A DNA stretch of 64,000 nt from Mycolicibacter terrae (GCF_010727125.1 NZ_AP022564.1:620001-684000), one strand, 5' to 3'. Shown: positions 1 to 9,319, counted from the first letter of the stretch. Numbers and translations: made by a program. The notes: a model not told the origin generated them from the letters alone.

Positions 1-66
1 CAGGCGCTGTTCGGGCCGATCGGCGGTCCGCCGCGCAACAGCGCCCAAGTGGGGATGCCGGGATGA
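1..66 (+). CDS. mceA: MceA C-terminus (partial)
   Basis: Only the last 21 residues are inside the window, ending ..SAQVGMPG and TGA at 64-66. The stop overlaps the ATG of mceB by the ATGA junction typical of mce operons. Identity rests on position directly ahead of mceB and on the Gly/Pro-rich end common in MceA proteins. YrbE permease genes would be expected further upstream, outside the window. Confidence 0.75.
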   Translation, partial: QALFGPIGGPPRNSAQVGMPG

Positions 67-1091
67 CCCGCTCATGGCAGACCCCGGCCAAGTTCGGCGT
101 TTTCGCCGCGGTGATGCTGCTGGCCACCGTATTCCTGTTCGCGATCTTCGGGGAGGTGCGGACCGGGCCGACGGTCGGCTACAGCGCGGTGTTCAACGAC
201 GCCTCCCGGCTGAAATCCGGGGACAGCGTTCGAGTCGCGGGGGTGCGGGTCGGAACCGTCGGCGGCGTGGCCCTGCGGCAGGACGGGACGGTGCTGGTGA
301 AGTTCAACGCCGACCGGGCCATCCCACTCACCACCGGCACCCAGGCCACGGTGCGTTACCTGAACCTGGTCGGCGACCGCTATCTGGAGCTGGTGGACGC
401 GCCGGGATCGACCAGGCTGTTACCGGCGGGTGCCCAGATACCGGTCGAGCGGACCGCTCCAGCATTAGATCTGGACTTGTTGCTCAACGGCCTCAAACCG
501 GTGATCCGCGGACTGAACCCCCAGGACGTCAATGCGCTGACCGCATCGCTCATCCAGATCATGCAGGGCCAGGGCGGCACCATCGACTCGCTGATGTCGC
601 AGACGTCGTCGTTCTCGAACTCGCTGGCAGACAACAGCCAGGTGATCGAATCACTGATCGACGAGTTGCGCACGGTGCTGGCCACCCTGACCAGCGGCGA
701 CAAACGGTTGTCCGGGGCGATCGACCGGCTGAACAAGCTGGTCAGCGGGTTGGCGGCCGACCGCGACCCGATCGGGACCGCCGTGACCGCCCTGGATCGC
801 GGCACCGCGTCACTGGCGGATCTGCTCGGCAGCGCGCGCGATCCACTGACCGACACCATCCATCAGGTCAATCGGCTGACGAAGGCCGTCAACGCAGACC
901 AGGCCGGCTTGGACATGTCGCTGCAGAAAGCGCCGGAGAACTATCGCAAGGCCATCCGGCTGGGGTCCTACGGCGGCTTCATCCAGTACTACCTGTGCGC
1001 CGTGCAGATCCGCGTCAGCGACACCCAGGGCCGTACGGCGGTGTTCCCCTGGATCAAATCGGAGGAGGGCCGATGCAGCGACAACGAATGA
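63..1091 (+). CDS. mceB: Mce family protein MceB
   Basis: Subunit of a mycobacterial Mce lipid-import system; the six MceA-F proteins are thought to form a hetero-oligomeric channel in the cell envelope, fed by YrbE permeases and an MceG ATPase. The 342-residue protein has one N-terminal membrane helix (about residues 10-30), then an MlaD/Mce domain (about 38-115, with GDSVRVAGVRVGTV) and a long helical C-terminal part. The ending FPWIKSEEGRC with a late cysteine is typical of MceB. ATG overlaps the mceA stop. A 46-nt gap separates it from mceC. The mce type (mce1-mce7) cannot be fixed from these genes alone. Confidence 0.92.
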   Translation: MTRSWQTPAKFGVFAAVMLLATVFLFAIFGEVRTGPTVGYSAVFNDASRLKSGDSVRVAGVRVGTVGGVALRQDGTVLVKFNADRAIPLTTGTQATVRYLNLVGDRYLELVDAPGSTRLLPAGAQIPVERTAPALDLDLLLNGLKPVIRGLNPQDVNALTASLIQIMQGQGGTIDSLMSQTSSFSNSLADNSQVIESLIDELRTVLATLTSGDKRLSGAIDRLNKLVSGLAADRDPIGTAVTALDRGTASLADLLGSARDPLTDTIHQVNRLTKAVNADQAGLDMSLQKAPENYRKAIRLGSYGGFIQYYLCAVQIRVSDTQGRTAVFPWIKSEEGRCSDNE

Positions 1092-1137
1092 CCGTCGTAC
1101 CGCTCGGTACTCGGCCGGGAAGACGCGGTAGGCACTG

Positions 1138-2232
1138 ATGCTCAAATATCGCGGAACCCACTTGTTCCGGATGGGCTTCATCGGCGCCATCCTCACCGCT
1201 TTCGTCGTCGCGATCGGGCTGCAGCCCGAACAGTTGATCCAGTGGGCCACTTCGGTGCGCTACCAGGCACGCTTCGCCGAGGCCGGCGGGCTGACCACCG
1301 GCGCCGATGTCACGCTGTCGGGGATCAAAGTCGGCTCGGTCACCGACGTCGCCCTGGACAACGGAGACGCCCTGGTGACGTTCACGATGGCCGGAAAGCA
1401 CCCGCTGGGGTCACAGAGCACCGCGCACATCCGCACCGGTTCGCTGCTCGGCGAGCGCGTGCTGACCGTGGAGCCGGCGGGCAGCGGCAAGATGCGGCCC
1501 CTGGACGTCATCCCCATCACCCGCACGTCGTCGCCGTATTCGCTGACCGACGTGGTGGGGGAGCTGACCTCCAACACCGCCGGTACCGACACCGAATCCC
1601 TCAACCAGTCGCTGGACACCCTCTCGGAGACCATCGACCAGATCTCTCCGCAGCTGGGTCCCACGTTCGAGAGCCTCAGCCGGATGTCACGGTCGCTGAA
1701 CAACCGCAACGAGAGCCTTGCCGAGCTGCTCAAGTCGGCGGGCGACATGAGCGGTGTGCTCTCCGAGCGTAGCCAGCAGATCAACTCGTTGATCCTCGAC
1801 GCCGACAGTCTCGTCGAGGTGCTCAACTCCCGCCGCGAAGCGATCGTGGGCCTGCTCGTCAGCACGTCGGCGGTGTCCCGGCAGCTGAACGAACTCGTCG
1901 CGCAGAACAACGAACAGCTCAAACCGACGCTGGACGAGATCAACTCGCTGAACAAGATTCTGATCAAAAATCGCGATAATCTCGCGAAAGCGCTTCCCGG
2001 CCTGGCGAAATACGAACTCACCCAAGGCGAAGCCGTGTCCAACGGCGCGTTTTACAGCGCTTATATCCCGAACCTGCTGCTGCCGCAGCTGTTCCAGCCG
2101 TTCCTGGACTACATCTTCGGGTTCCGGCGCGGTGTCGACGCCGGGCAGCCGCCGGACAATGCCGGACCTCGCGCCGAACTTCCGTTCCCGATCAACGGGA
2201 TTCCGCAACCAGGAGATCTGCCGCCACGATGA
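1138..2232 (+). CDS. mceC: Mce family protein MceC
   Basis: Third Mce subunit of the lipid importer, 364 residues. One N-terminal membrane helix (about residues 10-30) is followed by an MlaD/Mce domain containing TTGADVTLSGIKVGSV, then a long predicted helical region rich in Ser/Asn/Leu (about 135-290) and a Pro-rich end. The stop at 2230-2232 overlaps the mceD ATG, so translation is probably coupled. Length and operon position fit MceC; the long proline tail seen in some MceC proteins is short here. Confidence 0.92.
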   Translation: MLKYRGTHLFRMGFIGAILTAFVVAIGLQPEQLIQWATSVRYQARFAEAGGLTTGADVTLSGIKVGSVTDVALDNGDALVTFTMAGKHPLGSQSTAHIRTGSLLGERVLTVEPAGSGKMRPLDVIPITRTSSPYSLTDVVGELTSNTAGTDTESLNQSLDTLSETIDQISPQLGPTFESLSRMSRSLNNRNESLAELLKSAGDMSGVLSERSQQINSLILDADSLVEVLNSRREAIVGLLVSTSAVSRQLNELVAQNNEQLKPTLDEINSLNKILIKNRDNLAKALPGLAKYELTQGEAVSNGAFYSAYIPNLLLPQLFQPFLDYIFGFRRGVDAGQPPDNAGPRAELPFPINGIPQPGDLPPR

Positions 2233-3683
2233 AAACGCGTAAACCATTGCAGATCGCAGCCAGCGCGCTCATGGCCGTGCTGCTGCTCGTGGGCGCGGTG
2301 ATCCTGATCCGCCAGACCGTGCTGAAGCCGACCACGGTCACCGCCTACTTCTCCAGTGCCACCGCGATTTACGCCGGCGATGAGGTAAAGGTCGCCGGGG
2401 TGAAGGTCGGCACCATCGACCGCATCGAACCGCATGGCAGCCAGGCCAAGCTCACACTGCGGGTCGACCGCAAGGTGCCGGTCCCGGCCGGCGCCAAGGC
2501 TGTCATCGTGGCACCCAACCTGGTGGCCGCCCGATTCGTTCAGCTGACGCCGGCGTACCACCATGGTGACGGACCCACCCTGGCCGACGGTGCGGTGATC
2601 CCGCGGGAGCGTACCGCCGTCCCGGTCGAGTGGGACGAGGTGAAAACCCAACTGAACCGGTTGGCAACCGAATTGGGCCCACGCAGCGGCATATCGGGGA
2701 CCTCGGCCTCACGGTTCATCGAATCCGCCGCCAACGCCATGGACGGCAATGGCGCCAAACTGCGGGACACCCTGGCGCAACTGTCCGGGGTGGCCAGGAT
2801 CTTCGCCGAGGGCAGCGGCAACATCGTCGACATCATCTCGGGCATGCAGACCTTCGTGACCGCGCTGCGCGAAAGCGATCAGCAGATCGTGGTGTTCGAA
2901 TCGCGGCTCGCGACGTTGACCAGCGTGGTCAACGACAGCCGATCCAGCCTGGATGCGGCGCTGAACGACTTCTCGAGCGCGATCGACAAAGTGCGAGATT
3001 TCGTGGCGGGCAGCCGCGCGGAGACCGTCGAGGCCGTGAAGGGGCTTGTCGAAGTCACCCAGACGTTGGCCGAGGCCAAGAACGCGATCCGCAACATCCT
3101 GCACGTCACCCCGAATGCGATCGCCAACACGCTCAACATGTACAACGTGTCGAGCGGAACCCCGGTCGGTTCCTTCGCGTTCACCAACTTCTCCAATCCG
3201 GTCCAGGCGATCTGCGCGATGATCGGTGGCATCAGCAACGCCACGTCGGCCGAGACCGGCAAGCTGTGCTCGCAGTACCTCGGCCCGGCCGCGCGGTTGC
3301 TGAACTTCAACGGGTTGCCGTTTCCGGCAAACCCATATCTGGCCAAGTCGGCAAGCCCGGACAAGCTGATCTACACCGATCCGGCCCTGATGCCGGGCAA
3401 CCAGCAGCCGGCAACCACCCTGCCCGAGCAGGAGCCGACGGTTTCGGCCTACACCGGTCTGCACGGCGATGTTACGCCGCCACCGGGATGGACGGATCCG
3501 CTGCAGCCGCCCGGTTCCTATGTGCCCAATGGCCTTCCCGCCGTTGCCACCCCACCGGTGTACGTGGGGGCGCCACCGCCGAGCCCGACGACCTTCGATG
3601 GGATGCTGCTGCCCAGCGGCCCGGCGCCTGGACCCGTCCAGCCGGGACCGCTACCTGCCGAAGAAGGGACGCCGTCGCCGTGA
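2229..3683 (+). CDS. mceD: Mce family protein MceD
   Basis: Fourth Mce subunit, 484 residues. It begins with a Lys/Arg-rich start and a membrane helix (about residues 9-28), then an MlaD/Mce domain with AGDEVKVAGVKVGTI, a helical domain to about residue 330, and a Pro-rich tail (about 390-484) with many PP and PG steps, as usual for MceD. The ATG overlaps the mceC stop (ATGA) and the TGA overlaps the mceE GTG, so this sits inside one polycistronic unit. Confidence 0.93.
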   Translation: MKTRKPLQIAASALMAVLLLVGAVILIRQTVLKPTTVTAYFSSATAIYAGDEVKVAGVKVGTIDRIEPHGSQAKLTLRVDRKVPVPAGAKAVIVAPNLVAARFVQLTPAYHHGDGPTLADGAVIPRERTAVPVEWDEVKTQLNRLATELGPRSGISGTSASRFIESAANAMDGNGAKLRDTLAQLSGVARIFAEGSGNIVDIISGMQTFVTALRESDQQIVVFESRLATLTSVVNDSRSSLDAALNDFSSAIDKVRDFVAGSRAETVEAVKGLVEVTQTLAEAKNAIRNILHVTPNAIANTLNMYNVSSGTPVGSFAFTNFSNPVQAICAMIGGISNATSAETGKLCSQYLGPAARLLNFNGLPFPANPYLAKSASPDKLIYTDPALMPGNQQPATTLPEQEPTVSAYTGLHGDVTPPPGWTDPLQPPGSYVPNGLPAVATPPVYVGAPPPSPTTFDGMLLPSGPAPGPVQPGPLPAEEGTPSP

Positions 3684-4852
3684 GCGCTCTCCGTTCTATT
3701 CGGCGCGGTCTGTCGCTGGCCTGCGTGGTCGCCGGCACCGCGACTGGTTGCGCATTCGGCGGTCTGAACTCGATCCCGCTGCCGGGCGTCGAGGGGCACG
3801 GTGCGGGAGCGCAGCATTTCTCCATCGAGGTGGCCAATGTCGGGACGCTGGAATCTAATTCGCCGGTGCTGCTCTCCGACGTCGTGGTCGGCAGCGTCGG
3901 CAAGATGACCGTCGACAATTGGCACGCCCGCGTCGAGATCGCGGTCAACCCGGGGGTGGAGGTCCCCGCCAATGCCGTGGCGACCGTCGGGCAGACCAGC
4001 CTGCTCGGATCGATGCACTTGGCACTCAATCCACCGGTGGGACAAGCACCCTCGGGCCGACTGGCGTCCGGGGCGACCATTCCGCTGAATGCCTCCTCGA
4101 CCTATCCGTCCACCGAGCAGACGCTGTCATCGTTGGCGGTACTGGTCAATGGGGGGGGACTGGGCCAGATCGGCGACATCATCCACAACTTCAGCGCCAC
4201 CATGTCGGGCCGCGAAGGCGACATCCGCGATCTGCTCGCGCGGTTGGATCGGTTCACCGCGGCGCTGGAGCGCCAGCAAGACAACATCGTGACGTCGATC
4301 CAGGAAATGAACCGGGTGGCACATTTCTTCGCCGGACAGCGCGACACCATCGATCGTGCGTTGAACAAGATTCCGCCGGCCATCGATGTGCTGATCAAGG
4401 AGCGACCCAAGTTCGTCAGCGCGTTGACCAAACTGGGGCAGTTCGGCGACCTGTCCGCCGGCATGGTCAACGACGCCGGGCGCGAACTGGTCGCCGACCT
4501 CGTCCACTTGGAACCGGCGCTGGAGTCGCTGGCCGACATCGGCCCGGACCTGAACGCCGCGGTGGCGTATGCCACCGCGTTCCCCTACGGGCCCAACGCC
4601 ATCGAGCGTGCGGTCCGGGGAGACTTCCTGAATCTGTTTGCCATCTTCGACCTCACCAAGCCGCGACTCAAGCGGGCATTGTTCGCCGGCACCCAGTGGG
4701 GTGATGAGAACGCGAAACTGGTGCCTGCGCCCGGTGACCCGTGGTACCTGAACTACTCCTACGATCCGCTGCAGGAGCCGATCCTGCAGTCGTCGGGACA
4801 GGCCGGTCCGCCCGGCCCGACCGCCCCGCCGGCGCCGGAAGGTGGTGGGTAG
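3680..4852 (+). CDS. mceE: Mce family lipoprotein MceE
   Basis: Fifth Mce subunit and the lipoprotein of the set (LprK-like), 390 residues. The GTG start overlaps the mceD stop (GTGA). The N-terminus has a Arg-containing n-region, a hydrophobic stretch, and a lipobox ending A-T-G-C with the lipidated Cys at residue 24. An MlaD/Mce domain follows (about residues 45-120), then a long helical region and a Pro/Gly tail. The same frame stays open upstream to about 2630, but that part reads as a shadow of mceD; the lipoprotein signal fixes the start at 3680. The stop directly abuts mceF. Confidence 0.93.
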   Translation: MSALRSIRRGLSLACVVAGTATGCAFGGLNSIPLPGVEGHGAGAQHFSIEVANVGTLESNSPVLLSDVVVGSVGKMTVDNWHARVEIAVNPGVEVPANAVATVGQTSLLGSMHLALNPPVGQAPSGRLASGATIPLNASSTYPSTEQTLSSLAVLVNGGGLGQIGDIIHNFSATMSGREGDIRDLLARLDRFTAALERQQDNIVTSIQEMNRVAHFFAGQRDTIDRALNKIPPAIDVLIKERPKFVSALTKLGQFGDLSAGMVNDAGRELVADLVHLEPALESLADIGPDLNAAVAYATAFPYGPNAIERAVRGDFLNLFAIFDLTKPRLKRALFAGTQWGDENAKLVPAPGDPWYLNYSYDPLQEPILQSSGQAGPPGPTAPPAPEGGG

Positions 4853-6427
4853 ATGCTGACCCGTTTCGTCCGGATGCAGCTGATCATCTTCACGATCGCT
4901 TCGGTGCTCGGGCTGGGGATGATGTTGTTCGGCTACATGCAAGTGCCGACGCTGTTCGGGATCGGCAGGCTGACGGTCAAACTGGAGCTGCCGGAGACCG
5001 GGGGGCTCTACCGGTTCTCCAATGTCACCTACAACGGGGTGCAGATCGGCGTGGTGACCGACGTTGCACTCACCGGCAACGGGGTTCGCGCGACCCTGTC
5101 GTTGGATCGCTCGCCGCGGATCCCGGCGGATCTGACCGCGGCGGTGCGCAGCGTGTCGGCGATCGGCGAACAGTACGTCGACCTGATGCCGCGCAGCGAT
5201 GGTGCTCCGTTCTTGCAGAACGGTTCGGTGATCGCGGCATCGGACACCGAGGTGCCCCAACAGGTCGGCCCGATGCTCGATCAGGTCAGCGCGCTGGTCG
5301 ACAGCATTCCCAAGGACCGACTGGGCAATCTGCTCGACGAGACCTACCTGGCTTTCGATGGTGCCGGCTACGACTTCCAGTCATTGCTGGACTCGGCGGC
5401 CACCATCAGCGGTGATGCCAACCGGGTCTCGGATCGACTGCGCACGCTGATCGACGACGGCGCACCGCTGCTCGACTCGCAGGACAAGAGCACCGATTCG
5501 ATCCGGACGTTCGCCCGCAGCATGGCCGGGATCAGCGAGCAGGTCGCCGTCAATGACCCGCAACTGCGCACCATCCTGCAGCGCGGCCCCGGCTTCGCCG
5601 ATGAGGTGTCCGGTCTGCTGCAGGATCTCAAGCCGACCCTGCCGATCCTGCTGGCGAACATGAACACCGTCGGGCAGGTGCTGCTGACCTACAACCCGTC
5701 GATCGAACAGCTGATGGTGCTGCTGCCGGGATACATTGCGGTCCAGCAGTCTTTCGGCCTGCCGAAGAACAATGCCACCGGCATGCCGCAAGGCGACTTC
5801 ACCCTGACCTTCGGCGACCCCAACGCCTGCACGGTGGGGTTTCTGCCGCCGTCGGCGTGGCGTTCGCCGGCCGACACCACCACGATCGACACCCCGGACG
5901 GCTTGTACTGCAAACTGCCGCAAGACTCGCCGGTATCGGTGCGCGGAGCGCGCAACTTCCCGTGTATCGAGCACCCGGGCAAGCGCGCGCCGACGGTCGA
6001 ACTCTGCGACGATCCGAGGGGCTTTGTCCCGATTGCGATGCGCCAGCATCTGACCGGCCCGGGTCCGATCGACCCGAACCTGCTCAAGCAGGGCATTGTG
6101 GTCGACGACCGAGTGGATTTCAGTGACCGGCTCTTCGCGCCGACCGAAGGCACCCCGTTGCCGCCGGGCGCCGTACGGTCGGGCACGCCACCCGATGCCC
6201 CCCGACCGGTGGTGCCGGCGCCGCCGCCGCAAGCCCCCCAGCCGCAAGCCCCGCCGGGGGCCGCGCCTTCCGGTTACGCGGACAGCGGTGCGGGAGCGTC
6301 GGTCGCGGTGCTGCCCTACGACCCGAACACGGGCAAGTACATGACCGCCGACGGCCGGTATGAGCAGCAGACGAACCTGGCGGTCGGCGCTACCGCCAGG
6401 TCATGGACCGATCTGATGCCGGCCTGA
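4853..6427 (+). CDS. mceF: Mce family protein MceF
   Basis: Last Mce subunit, 524 residues. It has an N-terminal membrane helix (about residues 7-29), an MlaD/Mce domain with the FSNVTYNGVQIGVVTDV segment, a helical domain to about residue 300, and a C-terminal part with several Cys (the NACTVGF and LYCKLP regions, and PCIEHPGK) before a Pro/Ala-rich tail ending in a YxPxTGxYMTADG segment that recurs in MceF proteins. ATG follows the mceE stop with no gap. It closes the core operon; small secreted genes follow after 14 nt. Confidence 0.93.
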   Translation: MLTRFVRMQLIIFTIASVLGLGMMLFGYMQVPTLFGIGRLTVKLELPETGGLYRFSNVTYNGVQIGVVTDVALTGNGVRATLSLDRSPRIPADLTAAVRSVSAIGEQYVDLMPRSDGAPFLQNGSVIAASDTEVPQQVGPMLDQVSALVDSIPKDRLGNLLDETYLAFDGAGYDFQSLLDSAATISGDANRVSDRLRTLIDDGAPLLDSQDKSTDSIRTFARSMAGISEQVAVNDPQLRTILQRGPGFADEVSGLLQDLKPTLPILLANMNTVGQVLLTYNPSIEQLMVLLPGYIAVQQSFGLPKNNATGMPQGDFTLTFGDPNACTVGFLPPSAWRSPADTTTIDTPDGLYCKLPQDSPVSVRGARNFPCIEHPGKRAPTVELCDDPRGFVPIAMRQHLTGPGPIDPNLLKQGIVVDDRVDFSDRLFAPTEGTPLPPGAVRSGTPPDAPRPVVPAPPPQAPQPQAPPGAAPSGYADSGAGASVAVLPYDPNTGKYMTADGRYEQQTNLAVGATARSWTDLMPA

Positions 6428-6441
6428 TTGGAGGACAACTC

Positions 6442-6948
6442 ATGCGTGTGCGTGAAACAGCGTTTGCCGCAATGGCGTTCAGCCTGATCCTGGCGACTGC
6501 TCCTATGCCGGCCGCCCAGGCGGATGTGAACTTCGAACTCAACGGTGCCTATCAGGTCATCGCGAACGGTGATTGGGCGAAGACCAACGAGGTCTTCATG
6601 GATGAGAAGACCGAGATCTCGGTCTGGACGTTTCACTCCAGCTGCGCCAATGCCCACCAATGCTCCGGCCAGGTGACCAGCGACCAGGGCTGGACCGCAC
6701 CACTGGAGTTCCGCACCTCGCGCTGGATCGTTGACCGCTATCACCCGGACTGGCAAACCTGTCCGGACGGCACCACCGCACCGGGCCGGCAGCGTTACCA
6801 GTTCCAGGGCAGCGATGCCAACGGCCAGAACGAAAAGCGGAACGTCGATCTGCTGGTCGGCTACGTCAGGACGATCGGTGTCTCGGGCGCGTGCGGACGC
6901 AATCAGCCCACGGTCATTCAGATACCGCTCAGCGTGCGACGCCTGTAG
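6442..6948 (+). CDS. Secreted mce-operon protein, unknown function (1 of 3)
   Basis: 168 residues. ATG preceded by GGAGG at 6430-6434. A Sec-type signal peptide ends near ..AAQA-DV (about residue 27). The mature part carries N-G-x-Y-x-V-x-x-N-G-x-W and four cysteines (SSCANAHQC, QTCPDG, GACG) that could form two disulphides, so a small exported beta-rich protein is likely. It shares the G-x-Y-x-V-x-[SA]-N-x-x-W signature with the third small gene (7422-7880). Lying 14 nt after mceF, it is probably co-transcribed. Function not known; it may bind cargo or assist the Mce complex. Confidence 0.82.
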   Translation: MRVRETAFAAMAFSLILATAPMPAAQADVNFELNGAYQVIANGDWAKTNEVFMDEKTEISVWTFHSSCANAHQCSGQVTSDQGWTAPLEFRTSRWIVDRYHPDWQTCPDGTTAPGRQRYQFQGSDANGQNEKRNVDLLVGYVRTIGVSGACGRNQPTVIQIPLSVRRL

Positions 6949-6960
6949 ATAGGGGAATCG

Positions 6961-7389
6961 ATGCAGAACATCCGTGTGATGACGGCCATCCTTTCGGCCG
7001 CCCTTGTAGCCGGCGCCGTGGCTGCGGCAGGATCCTCGGCGGCCGATCCGGGTTCACCAGTGCAACAGTGCGATTATCCGGCGTGCACCCCGGGGATCAT
7101 GCCGAATGTCGTACTGGGTGCGCCGTGCTCGAACACCACGTACTTCGTCTTCGGGTCCGCTGTCGCAGGGCCCTCGACCGTGCCGGGCAGGCTGGTGTTC
7201 TGCGGTTCGCCGCGCCGCTACGAGCCGCGCTGGTTCCGGTCGCCGGAGATGCACGGCATCAAGGAGGAGGGCGCCAAGTGCGACGCCTATGACGGCGAGG
7301 TGGCCCAAGCGCCGGATGGACTTTTCCTGACTTGTGTCGCCGATGTCGCGAACGACGGCCAGACGTTATGGCGGCGCGGTGACCTGTAG
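6961..7389 (+). CDS. Secreted mce-operon protein, unknown function (2 of 3)
   Basis: 142 residues. ATG follows an AGGGGAA ribosome site, 12 nt after the preceding stop. A signal peptide with an Ala-rich core ends near residue 27 (SSAADP). The mature part has six cysteines (QQCDYPACTPG, APCSNTT, VFCGSP, AKCD, LTCV) and is predicted to be a small disulphide-bonded exported protein. I recognise no domain. Gene order inside the mce operon suggests a periplasmic or cell-wall accessory role. Confidence 0.8.
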   Translation: MQNIRVMTAILSAALVAGAVAAAGSSAADPGSPVQQCDYPACTPGIMPNVVLGAPCSNTTYFVFGSAVAGPSTVPGRLVFCGSPRRYEPRWFRSPEMHGIKEEGAKCDAYDGEVAQAPDGLFLTCVADVANDGQTLWRRGDL

Positions 7390-7421
7390 CGGCACAGTGG
7401 ATTGAGTCGAGGGAGCTCGCA

Positions 7422-7880
7422 ATGTTACGAAGCACTTTCGGTGCGGCATTCGCCCTGCTGGCCGCCGCCACGGCGGTGGCGCCCAGCGCGGGCGCGGACA
7501 TGCACTTCGGTAACTACGAGGTGCTGAGTAATCGCTGGACCGATGCTACCTGGGTGTGGGCGGCCTTCCCCTGCGAGACTCCGGGCAAGTTCGACGAGAT
7601 GCCGGCCGGATGCGTCACGGTGAGCGCGGTGGACCGGCCCCATTTCTTCGGCCGCAGCTACTATGGCGGCACGGCCAGGCTGGTGGACGGCAGGTATTCG
7701 TTCACCACCGACGTCGGCGACGGCCTGCACTGTCCGATGGGACAGTACCTGCCGACCCGTGACACCTACACCTGGGATGCGAACACACTGTCCGGAGTGG
7801 TCGAATCACGTTTCGATGTCGGCTGTTTCAACGGGCCGCCGGGAATGAACACTTGGACGTTCGCCTTGGTGCGCATGTAG
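7422..7880 (+). CDS. Secreted mce-operon protein, unknown function (3 of 3)
   Basis: 152 residues. ATG at 7422 after GAGGGAG. The signal peptide ends near ..PSAGA-DMHF (about residue 26). The mature N-terminus HFGNYEVLSNRW resembles the GAYQVIANGDW segment of the first small secreted protein, suggesting distant paralogy. Four cysteines are present (FPCE, AGCV, LHCPMG, VGCFNG). It ends the plus-strand mce unit; its TAG at 7878-7880 directly touches the stop of the convergent Mce-associated gene, giving a TAGCTA junction. Confidence 0.82.
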   Translation: MLRSTFGAAFALLAAATAVAPSAGADMHFGNYEVLSNRWTDATWVWAAFPCETPGKFDEMPAGCVTVSAVDRPHFFGRSYYGGTARLVDGRYSFTTDVGDGLHCPMGQYLPTRDTYTWDANTLSGVVESRFDVGCFNGPPGMNTWTFALVRM

Positions 7881-8468
7881 CTACACGGGGTCGAATGACG
7901 AGATCAACCAGCGTCCGTCGTGCTTCTGCAAGCCGACCTTGACACTGCTCATCGAGAACGAGCCGTCCGGATTCGCTTTGCTGATCGTGGTCTGATTGAC
8001 GAACACCAGCACTTCGGCGGTCGTCGGTCGCAGCGACACGATGCCCTTGCGAACCACCGAGGCCGCGGTCTGCACGTCCTTCTGCCTGGCAGCCGGCGTG
8101 ACGACTTTCTGGGTGAAATCGGTGTAGTAGGAAAGGAAGTCGCCCGTGAGGTGGCTCTCGGCGGCGGCGAAGTCCTTTTCCAGGGTCTTCGGAGAGTAGG
8201 TCAGCACGGCGGTCGCGCCGTCGGCAGCCGCGGCCAGCACCGCCTGCTCTGCCTCGGGCCCGAGTTGTTGATCGATCCGGAACACGCCAAAGTAGAGCCA
8301 GCAACTCAGCGCGGCGAGAGCCACCAGTGCCGCGGTGAGCGCAATCGCCATCCGCCGCGCCCGGGAGACGGCCGGCTGCTGCGGCTCGGTCTCGGGACCG
8401 CGCTCCAGCGCCGCGTATTCGTCGGCGGACGTTTCGACCGTCACCTCGTTCGCGTCGGATTCGCTCAT
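7881..8468 (-). CDS. Mce-associated membrane protein (Mas/MAM-like)
   Basis: 195 residues. Charged N-terminal cytoplasmic part (1-40), one membrane helix (about 41-63, ALTAALVALAALSCWLYFG) and an extracytoplasmic domain ending VKVGLQKHDGRWLISSFDPV. That arrangement, with the final xGxWLISxFxPV, is the hallmark of mycobacterial Mce-associated proteins, which are thought to stabilise Mce complexes (compare Rv1973 or Rv3492c). The ATG overlaps the stop of the upstream gene 8465-9226, so the two form one unit. Here the pair faces the mce operon instead of following it on the same strand. Confidence 0.88.
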   Translation of the reverse strand: MSESDANEVTVETSADEYAALERGPETEPQQPAVSRARRMAIALTAALVALAALSCWLYFGVFRIDQQLGPEAEQAVLAAAADGATAVLTYSPKTLEKDFAAAESHLTGDFLSYYTDFTQKVVTPAARQKDVQTAASVVRKGIVSLRPTTAEVLVFVNQTTISKANPDGSFSMSSVKVGLQKHDGRWLISSFDPV

Positions 8469-9226
8469 GTCGCGAAGTCCACCTTCGACATCTTGAGTTG
8501 GTCTCCGTCGCGGGCCATGTGCACGGTAAGCCGCCAGTTGCGCGGCTCCTCTTTGGCGCCCGCGGTATTGGTGACCTTGGTGCTGGCCGCGACCAGCACC
8601 ACCGCCTCATTGTCAGACATCGATTCCACGCCGGAGACGGTCGCGGTGGCCTCGGTGACGGTTTTCGACGTGCGCGCCGTCTTGGTGAAATCCTCGCTGT
8701 GGGATTCGAAATCCTTCTTGAACTCGCCGGTCGAGTTGTCGATGATGCGCTGGACGTCGTCGTCGACGGTCTCGTAGTTCAGCGACATCAGCGTCACCAC
8801 GCCCTGCCGGGCGGCAGCGGCATACTCGGCGGATTGGTGTTGCCGCTGCACCACGCTGCGGTGGTGGATCAGCATCAGCGCGTCGCCCACGACAAGCCCA
8901 CCGATGGCGAGGACGGCCAGCGTCGCGGCGACCCACGGCAGCCGACTCCGGAGGCGAATGAGTCGCACGGGGGCTTCGGCCGGCTCGCCGGTGTCCTCGG
9001 GGTTATCGGCGGTTGCGCCGGAGTCGGTATCCTCGTCCGTGACGTCGTCGCCTGACCCGGCGGCGGACTGCTCGCTGTCGCGTTGCAGTTTGAGCAGTCG
9101 GGCGCGCGCCCGAGCCGCTTCCGCCTCTGCCTCGGCAGCCTTCGCCTCTGCCTCGGCCAGCGTCAAGGCGTCCTTCGCGGCGTCGCCTTTGGTGGCGTCC
9201 GGTTCCGCGGAATCACGCGACGGCAT
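8465..9226 (-). CDS. Mce-associated membrane protein (Mas/MAM-like) with Ala/Glu-rich N-terminus
   Basis: 253 residues from ATG 9226, chosen because AGGAGA lies six bases upstream; a TTG at 9259 in frame is less likely. Residues about 15-60 are an Ala/Glu/Lys-rich probable coiled coil, followed by an acidic linker, a membrane helix (about 95-118) and a MAM-type extracytoplasmic domain ending QLKMSKVDFAT. First gene of the two-gene Mas unit; overlaps the next start by ATGA. The coiled-coil extension is longer than in the second protein and may mediate assembly. Confidence 0.86.
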   Translation of the reverse strand: MPSRDSAEPDATKGDAAKDALTLAEAEAKAAEAEAEAARARARLLKLQRDSEQSAAGSGDDVTDEDTDSGATADNPEDTGEPAEAPVRLIRLRSRLPWVAATLAVLAIGGLVVGDALMLIHHRSVVQRQHQSAEYAAAARQGVVTLMSLNYETVDDDVQRIIDNSTGEFKKDFESHSEDFTKTARTSKTVTEATATVSGVESMSDNEAVVLVAASTKVTNTAGAKEEPRNWRLTVHMARDGDQLKMSKVDFAT

Positions 9227-9319
9227 ACCGTCTCCTGTCCGTTGTCCACCCCGTGCCAATCATGTCCTTCACCAACGGGCGCTCACATGACCGACTCAAA
9301 ACGGTAGCACCGGGGTGCC

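Noticed and set aside
2630..3679. Upstream extension of the mceE frame to 740 codons
   Set aside because: It reads as Arg/Gly-rich shadow of mceD; the lipoprotein signal at GTG 3680 and the GTGA overlap fix the true start.
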